Shown: piece after piece, positions 8,766 through 19,271 of the stretch
How positions within the stretch are numbered: the first letter of the stretch is position 1
Layout: each line of letters opens with the position of its first letter
NCBI GenBank assembly: GCA_027943245.1
Contig: JANDJZ010000208.1
Coordinates: 1 to 64,000, forward strand
Length of the DNA stretch: 64,000 bases
Direction: 5' to 3'
Source: Acanthamoeba sp. SK_2022b
Taxonomy: Eukaryota; Discosea; Longamoebia; Acanthamoebidae
Position numbers and translations under genes: made by a program
Notes under the pieces: model-generated
Database searches by the model: none
Told to the model about the DNA's origin: nothing
The model's input: only the letters and a program-made list of their open reading frames with translations

Positions 8766-11700
8766 ATGAGGCCGAGTGGGGCCAACTCTGCGGCAGTAGC
8801 CATCGTGCTGGCGGCCTTGGTTGTTTTTCTCCTTCAGCCTGGCGCCGTCGCAAGCCACAGCCACCAGACCACCTCAAGAGCATCCCTCCACTCGAGCTCA
8901 ACAACCGTTGTTGGCCCCACCGCTGCTCTGCACACGGTGTGCGGAGAAGGCTGCGATTTTGTCAAGGTGAGCCATGCGCTCACCGCAGCAGCGCAAGACA
9001 CCGTGGTGGTGGTCCACTCGGGCGATTACACCGAAGCCGTGACAGAGCCGAACAGGCCAGCAGCCGTTGTGCGGGCCGACAACGTCACTCTCAAGTATGT
9101 ATCATTCTACCCCTCCCCCGGGGATTCCCAAAACCGAAACGAGAACAAACAAGAAAACCACTCAACGCAGAGTGGAAGGCCACGTGCGGATCCGAGGAAA
9201 TGGCGCACGACAGTGGCTGGTTGTGGCGGCGCCGCTCTTCACAATACAAGGTGGTTGCCTTGAAGTCGTCAATGCAGGTTCATTCATCCTCCTCCCCCTT
9301 CCTCCTCCACCACCTCCTTGGTACAAGTTGCCATTATTGGTCGTAATAATCAGATTCATCAACAAAGGCATCCGAGTGGGCGAGGGCAGCACGCTGGTGC
9401 AGGACCTTGCCAGCTTGCGGATCACCGTCACAGAGCTGCTCGCTTCGGGGGTCCAAGTGGCCGAAGGGGCAACCTGGCGACAGGAGGAGCACAGCCTCAC
9501 CACCATCACCTCCGGACGCGCCCAACAACAACAAGACGACCCTTGGACGCCTTGGTCCTTGTGTACCTGTCGCCCCCGACCTTGCGCTGGTGATGGTGAC
9601 CGGGGGAGGGGGGATGGCAGGGCAAAGGTTGTATCGGCTGGCTGATTGATCGATTGGGGGCGGGGGCGGGGGGCGGGGCATTGGAGCGAGCGGAGTGCAC
9701 CTGGAGGGCGGGGCCAAGTGGCAACAGGAGGGCGAGCTGTCGCTGTTCTCTTACGCCGCCATCGGTATCGTTTTTTCAACCCCACTGTTACGCGCGGCAG
9801 GCCAAAGTGATGCTCAGACGTGGTGGGGCTAGGTGTGTGGCTGTCAGGATCGTCGTCCCGGTGGGAACAGACCGGGCCCGCGAGTGTGACCGTGGTGGGC
9901 AAGCTCGACGGTAGGCAACTCCAGCGCATCGGACGCATACCTGTCGAGATGACACAAGATTGACTTGGTGTGTTTTGTGGTGCTTGGCCTGCGCCTGCTG
10001 AGGCAAGGTCGTCAAGGGAACGGCGCCGTCTTTGGAGAGGGAGTGAGGTTAGTCGGACAGGGCGCCACCTGGAACCAGCGCGGACCGCTCTCCCTCTCGG
10101 CAACCAACGCCTCCAATGGTGGGTTCACTCGCTCTTCCTCTTTGCTTCATGCCCCACTCCCAGCACTTGGCTCCACTCCCAGAACTTACCCACTCAACGT
10201 GTGTGCATGCACATTGCGTTACAGCCATTTACGTCTCATCAGGGTCTCTCTGGCTTAAGGAAGCGGGTGCGCTGGACTCTGCTCAAGGTCAATTGGAGCG
10301 ACAGACAGGAGGAGGAGGAAGAGGAGGAGGTGACGATGGAGCAGTTGGCCAGCACATCGACGACATCGTCCACGTGCAAGTCTACATGTCTCGTCCGCCC
10401 ATGCACAACCGCACGGCCATGGAGATGTGGCGCTCGACCTTCCCCGACGGCCGCTTGCTCGAGGCCCACAGCGTGGAAAGCTTTGGCCGCAGATACTACA
10501 CCGTCTGTCCGACAACAGGAACGCGAGGCCGGCATGGCACGTGGGACGCCGAGGCCTCCTATCGTCTGACGGGCTTCCGCATGCCTGGAGCGAGGTGCAC
10601 CTACGCCCAGCTCGACCGGCTCGACCCTCCGCCGCCGCCGGTGGCCTCCTCGCACCACCGGCGATCGCGGCGCCACCTGGACAACTCGGCGTGGAGTCTG
10701 GGCGTGCGGCCAGCTGTGCTGCTTCGCCTTGCCTTTATTGACCAGCCCAACGTCACTGCCACGGCATCGCTGTTTCCGCAGGCCGTCATCGAGCAGGAGC
10801 AGACCATCCAGCGCCTGAGCAGCGGACTCGTGACGTTTGACATTACCTACAACCAAGACTGCATCTATGCTGTGAATTACACGACGGCCCAGGCCAATAA
10901 TGTGGGAGTCGACTTCGGCCTGGTTATGGACTACGCTCTGCAGGCGGCGCTCAACCACTCGATCGCTGCCTGCCGCATGAGCCGGGCCGACTGGGACGCG
11001 TACCTTCACCACGTCGCCGTGCTGCCGTGGTTCGCCGCAGGACATTTTGCCGGGGTAGCCGGTGCCCCCGGCATCAATGTATTGCTCAACGGCGATCAGG
11101 GTCTCTGGATTCAGGCCTTGGCTCACGAACTGGGCCACAACTTTGGGCTTCAGCATGCCAGTCGCTACGACCTGGTGGCGGATTCGTCCGTTCTCTACGA
11201 TTATGGAAATCCGTACGACACCATGGCCACAGCCGAGGGTGTCACGATGTACCTAGCCGGTGCTCAGGACGCTCTGGGCTGGGTGGTCAACAAGGTCTCG
11301 TACCCGCTCGACGCCTTCGACCCGACTGGCCCGCCCACAGTGTCCACCTACACGCTGGCGCCCATCGATGCCGACAACGGCCCTCTCCCGCTCGAGACCG
11401 TGCGCATCCCGTCGATCGACGCCACCTGGGGGCACATCGACGGCTGGATCTACCTCAGCTGGGTCCCCTCCATAAATACCTCCCCCGTGTGCCGTGGCGT
11501 GGTGATCACGGAGCAGAGCCTGACGCTCAGCTGGGATGGGTATGCGACTGTCTTTGCCAATGGCGACCGGAGCCTGCTGCGCGACGTGTCGCCTGGCACG
11601 CTGAGTCTGCGCGACGGCTACGTCAACGCGTCGTCGCCTTTCGTCTACGGCATCGGGGGCCGGGCGCCGGTGCTCATTGAGGTCACCAGTGCCAATCCGC

Positions 11701-14700
11701 CGGCGTCTGGAATCCCAATTCGCATCACCCGCCTCCGCCCCAACGGCGAACCGATCGAGGGCCGCGGCTGCACGTCGGCCGGCTGCCAACTCGGTGCCAA
11801 CGACATTCCGGTGCTCGTCTGCAGCGCGTCGCAAGTGCAAAGCCTGAACGTGGTGGGTCAGAACGTGGTGGTGCTGCGAGTTGATGCTCCGTACCAGATG
11901 GCCGCCCTCATCAGCGTGAGCCCGTGCGGGAGCGAGCTGGGCGTCTTCCGCTACTTCCCTCCCGGCCAGGCCTTCTACGGCTGTCCGCCACGCTCCGGCG
12001 CCGACGACGCGACTGTGGACGGATGCATGGGCATCGAGGTGGGAGTGGGCCCGTCGGAGCCCATCTGGGTGGCCGTGAGATCGGACGCAGGCTCGTTCAC
12101 GGTGTCCCTCACTTGCGGTGCAACCGTGCCCACCACGCCGCGTCGCATGCGCTTTTACCAAGCAGGAGGCAGCCTGCAGGGGCTCTGGGAGCGCTTTGGC
12201 TCTGCAAAGCACTATGCAACGGTCGGCTGGGGCAACACCGAGTTACACCTGGAGTACTCCCTCACCGACGGGCCAGTGGGAGGTCAATGGGACAACAGCG
12301 TCAGGCGGGTGCTGTGGGAAAACGATGGCGGTTCCGGTTTCATGAACATCAGATCCGACCAAAGCGAGAGCCCGGTGATGTGGAACGGGCGGGACATGGG
12401 CGAGGGCGTGGTGCTGAACGTGTCCTACGCGTGCCCTCGTCGCATGTACGCCGCCGGGCCGGGTCAGTGCGCCGCCTGCCCGCCCTTCATGACCACCAAC
12501 CGTGCGGGCGCCCTCACGTTGAACGAGTGCAAATGCCTGGCCGGCTATGTCCTCGTGAGTGGCAGCTGTCAACCCTGCCCTGCCGGCACGTGGTCGGGCG
12601 ACGGCATCAGCTGCCAGCAGTGCAACTCCAACGTTAGCCGGACAGCGAGCCCGATCATATCCTACTGCGCAAATCAGGTGCCCGCGGGCTATTGCTCCCG
12701 GTTCATACTCACCAACATGACCACGACGTGGTTCGGCAATTCCTTTGACGGCCTCTACCAGTACGACAGCAGCTACGAATCAGGCTACCCGGTCTACCGT
12801 CTCAAGCGCAACACAACAGACTTGTGCACCAGGGGGGATGCCCACCGCACCCGCTGGTTCTACTGCGACACGTGGGCAGATACGTCGCCGGCGATTATCG
12901 AAACCGATTTTCACCACCCGCCCCAGAACTGGCAGAAGGGCAACTTTTTGACGATTGAGACCTCCACCGGGAGGCTCGGCGTCCTGGACTCGGGTCTGCT
13001 CTTTCAACAACCTGGTTACCCGTTCCTCACCGTCACCTGCCTGGACCCATCGCCCTCCCCATCGCCCTCCCCCCAATGGCTCACCCCTCCGGGCGCCCTC
13101 CTCCTCAGCAGCGCCATCAGCGACTTCCCCATGGGCATCTACAACCTTGTGGGCTCCAACTACAGCGTGCCCGTCTACGGCCATCCGGCTGACATGTATC
13201 TCGCCTGGCACGGTCCCTCTCGCACGTGGGGCTTCACGCAGCGCCCCGACCTCGACGGCACTGCGCGGTGGGCCGTCACCGACCCCATGGCCGGCCAGCT
13301 CGGGACCAGTGTGTCGGTTCGCTTGTACGATCCGGCAACTCAGGCCTTCTCGTCGGCCGCCGTGGTCATCTCGATCACGACGGTGACAGCTTCGCCGTCA
13401 CCTTCACCCTCTCAAAGCCCCACGCCATCGTTTACACCAACGCAGTCGCCCTCAGCCTCGATCACACCCACTCAGACACCGACACAGTCCGCTTCACCTT
13501 CGTCATCTCCCACCTTCTCGTCATCGCCGTCATCAACACCGTCGCCCACGTCTTCGATGACCCCCACAAGGTCACCGACAACCACGCCGTCTATCTCACG
13601 CTCGAACAGCCCCTCAGCTTCAGTGACCCGAACGCCTTCGCCTTCGCCCACTATGAGCCCCACTCCATCCGTGACATCCACTTCGTCGCCTACGTCGTCT
13701 TCAAGCACCACGCCAACCTCGTCTGCTTCATTCTCGACCACCCCCACGACATCACCTTCACCAACACAGTCGCCGTCGTCTTCTCTCACTCCCTCAACAT
13801 CGGTAACTCCAACGCCGTCAATCTCCACCTCTCACAGCTCCACACCAACGGTATCAGCCTCATCGTCAATCAGCCCTACATCATCACCGTCACCGACCCT
13901 ATCACCGTCGCCCTCGAGGAGCCCCACGATATCGGCGACACCAACATTGTCGGCTTCACCATCTCGAAGCTCCACGACATCACCTTCGCCGACACGGTCG
14001 CCCTCGTCCTCCGTGAGCCACTCGACAACGCCAACAATTGGGACCTCACACAGCCGCACACCCTCTTCGTCGAAAAGCGCCACGACGACGCCATCCAAAT
14101 CCTCCTCCCACAGCCCGACAGCATCAGCGTCTCCTACGCTGTCGAGGAGCCCCACACCGACGGCGTCACCTTCTCAAAGTCCCACAAGGAGCCCTACGCC
14201 CTCAGCTTCACCAACGCCGTCGCTCTCACCATCGGCTTCGAAGAGCCCCACAACATCAGCGACGTCAACGGCTTCAGCTTCGTACTCGACCAGCCCCGCA
14301 ATGTCGACGTGGCCCACTTTGTCCACAACTTCCTCGATATCAGCAACACCAACGCCGTTGCCATCGTTCTCCGAGAGCCCCTCGACATCACCGACGCCAG
14401 CGCCATCGTTCTCTGAGAGCCCCTCTACATCGCCGACGCCAGCGCCGTCGTTCTCCGAAAGCCCCTCGACATCACCGACGCCAGCGCCATCGTTCTCTGA
14501 GAGCCCCTCGACATCGCCGACGCCAGCGCCGTCTTTCTCCGAGAGCCCCTCGACATCACCGACGCCAGCGCCATCGTTCTCTGAGAGCCCCTCGACATCG
14601 CCGACGCCAGCGCCATCGTTCTCTGAGAGCCCTTCGCCATCGGCGACGCCAGCGCCATCGTTCTCCGAGAGTCCCTCGACATCACCGACGCCAGCGCCAT

Positions 14701-16088
14701 CGTTCTCTGAAAGCCCCTCGACATCACCGACGCCTGCGCAGTCGTTCTCTGAGAGCCCCTCGACATCCGCGAAGCCAGCGCCATCGTTCTCCGAGAGCCC
14801 CTCGACATCATACTCCACCAGTCCCACGATAGTGACTTCACAAACGCAGTCGCCGTCGTCCTTGAGGACCCCCACAACATCAGTGACGCCGACACTCTCG
14901 GCTTCATCGTCTCTCAGCGCCACGTCATCAGCGTCGCCAACACTGGCCAGCCCCACGAGATCAGCGACAACAACACTGTCGCCGTCGTCGTCTGCGAGCC
15001 TCACGGCATCAGCGTCACTGACGCCCTCGCCCTCGCCCTCCACCTCTGGCGCCCCCTCAGTGGTCCTGCTCTCTGACACAGTGGCCAGCTTCGACGATGC
15101 CGCCCCTGGCGCTTGGCTCAACTCCACCAGTTCTACCAGTACGCGTTTACTGCCGCCCTACCTTCTCTCTCACTGTCCTCCACATGGGGTCGGCTGACAG
15201 GCCAGTGTGGTTCACAACGCAGAGCATTGGGCACGGTTGGCGCTGATCGGTTTCCGCGCCGGTTTGCCACTGGCGCCTCTGACCGTGGTCAGCCACACGC
15301 GCGACTCCACCGTCAGCGGCTCAACTGGGCTGACCACCGTGCTCTACAACACGACCTTGGCGGGCACCGCCGCCCTCGTGCAGCAGCAGTTCGAGTTTGG
15401 CACGGCCTCGCGCTCGGTGGCCTTTGCCGGCACCACCTACACGGTGCCTGCTCGCTCCGTCAAGTTCTCGTTGCGGCTCGACCGGTGGCCGTCGACATCG
15501 ACGTCGGGCTCGTTCGAGGTCACCTATGCGCTGGACGTGGGTGCGCCGGTGGGCAGCATCCACTCGTGGACCAACGGTGACATGACCCTCTGGAGCCTGG
15601 ACACAGCCGGCGGCGGCGAAGGCACCGTGGTCCAGTTCAGCACCTTCCACGTGGCCGAGTTCGGCGCCAGTTCCGACGTGCGCTCGATCACCGTTTCGGC
15701 TGGCGTCGACACAGGCGACAACCGGCGGGTCATCTTGACCTTGACCTTCCCCTTCTTCACGGGCTCGCTCCACTACGATCCGTTGGTCTACCTGGCTTCT
15801 ACGGCCGGCACTTCGTCTGTCGACAGCGCCAGCGGGGGCGTCTCGTCGCCGATGATTCTTGCCGTGGCGGTGGGCGTGCCCGTGGCGCTGCTGGCGTTCG
15901 TGGCCATCGGCGCGCTGGTTGGCCTCTTGGTGTGGAAACGGCGGCTGGCGCCCAAGCCGGTGCAACAGCGACGGGCCTCGTCGATTCTGCGCGACATCTC
16001 CATCCAGCACAACCAGCTGTTCCAGCCTCACTTGGCCACCAAAGAGGATCTCCACGCGTTCAATCGGCTCAACTGGGAGGATGCCTAG
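8766..16088 (+). CDS. Large M11 gametolysin-like metalloprotease, membrane anchored
   Basis: Starts at ATG 8766 with a hydrophobic signal (VAIVLAALVVFLLQPGAV). Clear exons are 8766-9094 and 9171-9277, then several short ones to about 10120, a long exon 10243-15138, and a last exon from about 15201. The boundaries of 9350-10120 and the last junction are uncertain. The N-terminus resembles a pectin-lyase-like start followed by repeated beta-strand units. The metalloprotease domain carries HELGHNFGLQHA (11124-11159) and a downstream NPYDTM turn typical of peptidase M11. A Cys-rich GCC2/GCC3-like module (CPAGTWSGDGISCQQC), a Ser/Thr/Pro stalk of about 550 residues and a conserved globular domain come next. 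The protein ends in one transmembrane helix (about 15850-15930) and a basic tail ending LNWEDA. The C-terminal module is shared with the gene at 57-64 kb. Predicted cell-surface or shed matrix protease. Confidence 0.82.
14350..14811 (+). repeat. 42-bp in-frame minisatellite (14-residue unit) in the stalk
   Basis: Eleven consecutive copies encode a unit close to APSFSESPSTSPTP. The variant copies change single codons (SPSATP, AQSF, SAKP). All copies are the same length, so the frame is kept. Confidence 0.93.
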
Positions 16089-16144
16089 GCCTTGCGCTGA
16101 TGTTCAAAGCCTGTATTCTCTGTGGGGGACAGGCCTCGCCGTCT

Positions 16145-16175
16145 CCTGCTCTCTCTCTCTCTCTCTCTCTATCTC
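16145..16175. repeat. (CT)n run after the M11 stop
   Basis: A short CT dinucleotide run in the presumed 3' untranslated region. Confidence 0.8.
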
Positions 16176-16329
16176 TCGCATTCTACGGCAACAAAGAACC
16201 CTTTCCCCACGAGGAGCTAGTTACGCATAGTTGTTGGCAGGCGACTGGTGTGACGACGGGCAGGAGTCACCCAGGAGGGTTACCCCACGTCAACAGTCCA
16301 ACTTAGTACGCAGGTGATTTAGGCCTTGT

Positions 16330-18370
16330 GAATGGAGTGTTTGAAAACAAGTAACAGTATCACTTTTTAACAAACCTAAAAACTGGTGTACATGATGCCA
16401 AGGTTCAGAAAAATGAACATCTATCCAGAGTTATTACAAATTTCAAATGATAAAAGTAGGGTGTCTTGAGACACCCCTGCTCTTTCATAAAATGGAAAAC
16501 CACATGCAAGGACAGAACTATGGGGCACAGCTCCTTCAGTTCCATGAAATGGAGTGTTCAGAAAAAAGTAACAATGACTCTTTTGACAATGTACACTTTT
16601 TCTACATAAACTATAAAAAAACACATGGATATATGTACAAGGCCTAAATAAAGCTTCATTTTATGTACACAGAGGCAACAGTGATGTTGTGTAAAAATGG
16701 TACAACTCAGCACCATTTTAGGGGACCAAGATGCGAGACTTGAGTAATTTACGAAAATAAGAATTGTAAGTAACAACATCAATGAAACCCAAGTTTATTG
16801 AAAGTTACAGAATCGGAGACACTTAGCCCAAGGACTTGCAAGACCTATTTGATGTGCTGGAAGAAGAGGAAGAAGAGCATGCCTTCACAGCGCTCATAGC
16901 CAGGGTGATGCTTTAGAGTGGAGAAGGTTGAGCATTTCCCCATCATCTATCCATTGGTGGCACTGATGGTGGAGGAAGAGACAGGGATAATGCCATGGTA
17001 GAGGGCAGGGGCAAGCGAGAGGTAGAAGGTGGGAGCAGCATTGTGCAAGATGTGGACAGGTTTGGCATTCTGTCCAGAAAGGTATCAAGCCAATTCCTTG
17101 CACATAGGAGATAGGGATGTGATGAAGGAAGCACTGGTGCAGGAATGCAGGAAGGCTGCCGGCACCAGATGCTCCTCATGTCCACAGAAGAGTGAGAAAA
17201 GATGGCTGTTGAGACAGCTCACTCACCCAACTAAAAATTGTGTGCGCCTTGTGCTGAGCAAAACTGTACATCAGAGGGAAGGGCAAGGGCAAGGGCAAGG
17301 GAAGGATTTGGTATGGAGCTCCTGTCAATGGCATTGTTGCTGTTAGCCACCAGATTGGACATCATAAGATTATGTGTGAATAACTTTTAGACCAGGCACC
17401 TTCAGTATGGTTTACAAACATACTACAGTCTCAGCTTTACAGGCTTAGACCAGGCACCTTCAGTATGGTTTACAAACATACTACAGTGTCAGCTTTACAG
17501 GCTCAGACCAGGCATCTTCAGTATGGTATGCCTCATTTCTCAACACTGAGTTATGGTCAGCATCCATGAAGAAGTGGAACTGAATGACCCTCAAACCCAT
17601 TGAGGTAAGGGCTAAGCCAGCTTTTCCAATCCAAACTGTGCCAACATGATGAAAAGTCAGAGCGGCGACCTCCCAAGAACAGGCATGTTCTTGTAGGGCC
17701 TGCATTTGGCTGAGAGCAAAGAAGTGATCAGTGGTAAGGATCAATGGTGAGAATGCAATGATGGAAATGGGTAAAGAGATTGGTGATTGTGAGGTTGGAA
17801 TCCTTGGGCCATAGTGAATGAGGGTGGAGGTAAAGATGTCTGAGCTGGGAATGATCAGTATGCTGCCCAAAGGAGGCCAACATATCTTGGTTTCGCAGAC
17901 AATTTGTAAGTCACACAAACAGAGATTTAGGAATCTGTGGCCAAGCGCTACAAGGCCCATCCCTACGAGAAGTGTATACAAGGGTTTTGGGACTGATGCA
18001 CATTGGTTTTTTTGACTGATGTGGATGAAGTGGCTCCCACCTTCTACCTTTCACTTGCCCATGCCCTCTATGGCATTCTTCCTCTCTGTTCCTCCACCAT
18101 CAGTGCCACCAATGTTAACTCCCTCACCAACTTGCTTCTTGGCTTTTTAGTCCAGAGCCTGGATGACAGTGACATGCTCAACATCACTGCCTCCTCCACT
18201 CTACCACATCATCCTTACTATGCACCTTCACAGTGCTTACAGCCTCCAGCTCCCCACTCTTCTTCCTCTTCTTCCAGCACATCCAACTGGTCTTGCAAGT
18301 CCTTGGGCTAAGTGCCTGCTTTTCTGTAACTTTCAATAAACTGGAGTTCATTGATGTTGTTTCTTATGCT
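16330..18370. repeat. Repeat-derived region with fragments of family R
   Basis: No intact gene. An inverted copy (about 16795-17030) and a direct copy (about 18020-18355) of one coding module are present. The direct copy reads VAPTFYLSLAHALY, SSTISATN, LLGFLVQSLDDSDMLNITAS and ends SCKSLG then stop, followed by CTGTAACTTTCAATAAACTG. A further minus-strand fragment at 17481-17560 encodes DHNSVLRNEAYHTED, matching NSVLCNKPYHTEGEW at about 55757. Composition is lower in GC than the flanking genes. The inverted GTTACTTTTTTCTGAACACT box lies near 16552-16575. Confidence 0.75.
17389..17533. repeat. 58-bp direct tandem repeat, 2.5 copies
   Basis: AGACCAGGCACCTTCAGTATGG recurs with a 58-base step, with starts near 17389, 17447 and 17505. 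The intervening ACAAACATACTACAGT and AGCTTTACAGGC are also conserved. Confidence 0.88.
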
Positions 18371-18429
18371 GCAGTAATTCTTTTATTCCACGCACCTTCC
18401 TCAATACTCACATCTGAAACTTTACAACT

Positions 18430-19082
18430 TTACAACTGGTGGAGGAAAATTCCTAAAGGCTTAAGCTGGTTGATTAGGGCTAGCGCTAGGGTGAGGAAGA
18501 GGGAGAGGGCGAGCTGGTTGGCGAGGTTGGTGGTGAGTGATGTAGATGGTGACAGTTCCAGAGAATCACACGACACCGAGATGTTGAGCTGCAGCTCCGA
18601 GCTGCTGGAGGCCAGGCTCACATCGTCACAGAGGAGAGACATCACATTACTGTTGAGGCAGTAAATGTCCTTTCGCTTTGAAGCGTCGTAGTTGGAATCG
18701 TATATGATATAACTAAAGGCGGTGCCATTCGATGAGAATGAGTACGAATTGTTCCAATCGTATCTGCGGTTGGTGGATTAAAAGAAGTGGTTTGATTAAA
18801 AAAGAAGTAAGCGACGTGCTGTCGACTGCACGTACTGGCTGCCAAAAGCTGGGCTTTGGGTAAAATGGTCTTGCAATTGCTGCGCCACCCAAGAGGTGTT
18901 TCCTGCGCTGTGAGCGCTTAAACACTTGCACTGAACAAGTAGCTGGCAGTTGTCGGCCTCACTCCCTGCACCAGATACGTTCAACTTGAGGAAAGTTCTT
19001 TGAAAGCAACGAGAAGGAAGGAGCCGGCACCTGTAATGAGGTGACAAGTCAAGAGGAAAGCAACTATCAAGACGTGCACCAT
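18430..19082 (-). CDS. Small secreted protein sharing the N-terminal domain of the adjacent glycosyltransferase fusion
   Basis: Three exons join without phase conflict: 19031-19082, 18836-18965 and 18430-18763, giving 171 residues. Exon 1 is a signal peptide (MVHVLIVAFLLTCHLIT). The mature part has Cys-rich N-terminal residues (NCQLLVQCKCLSAHSAG), a FTQSPAFG turn, several N-glycosylation sequons, and a block YDASKRKDIYCLNSNVMSLL followed by CDD. A second Cys pair and a hydrophobic stretch near the end (NLANQLALSLFLTLALALI) could be a membrane or lipid anchor. Introns 1 (phase 1) and 2 (phase 2) match those of the divergent gene starting at 19272, whose first 120 residues resemble this protein. 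No known family was recognised. It likely acts at the cell surface or in the secretory pathway. Confidence 0.68.
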
Positions 19083-19271
19083 GCCGACTGGATAGCTCTT
19101 CTGTATAGGCGTATCTGCTTGCTCCGCACAACTGACATGTAAGGTAATGTTTCCTTATCAGCTGTCCTTGCGCATAACCCAGCTTGTTTGGTGGTGGTTC
19201 GCTTGTAGAAAAAAATCAGGCCAAGTTGCCGGGCTAGCGCACCGGTAGTGGGGCTTGGTCTCAATCTATCC
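19083..19271. promoter_or_regulatory. Bidirectional promoter between two related divergent genes
   Basis: A 189-base spacer separates two divergent ATGs (19082 minus, 19272 plus). It must contain both promoters unless untranslated leader introns extend further. No TATA box is obvious. Confidence 0.5.

Noticed and set aside
13226..14416. 396-residue plus-strand frame overlapping the M11 stalk
   Set aside because: It is the +1 shadow of the Ser/Thr/Pro-coding repeat. The stalk frame itself is uninterrupted from the protease domain, so the second frame is not needed.
14174..15127. Minus-strand frame with GLSENDGAGVGDVE repeats
   Set aside because: Antisense shadow of the 42-bp minisatellite; no start context or homology.
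16558..18664. Small open frames in 16.1-18.4 kb as real genes
   Set aside because: They are short, on both strands, and overlap repeat copies found elsewhere; none has a full domain.
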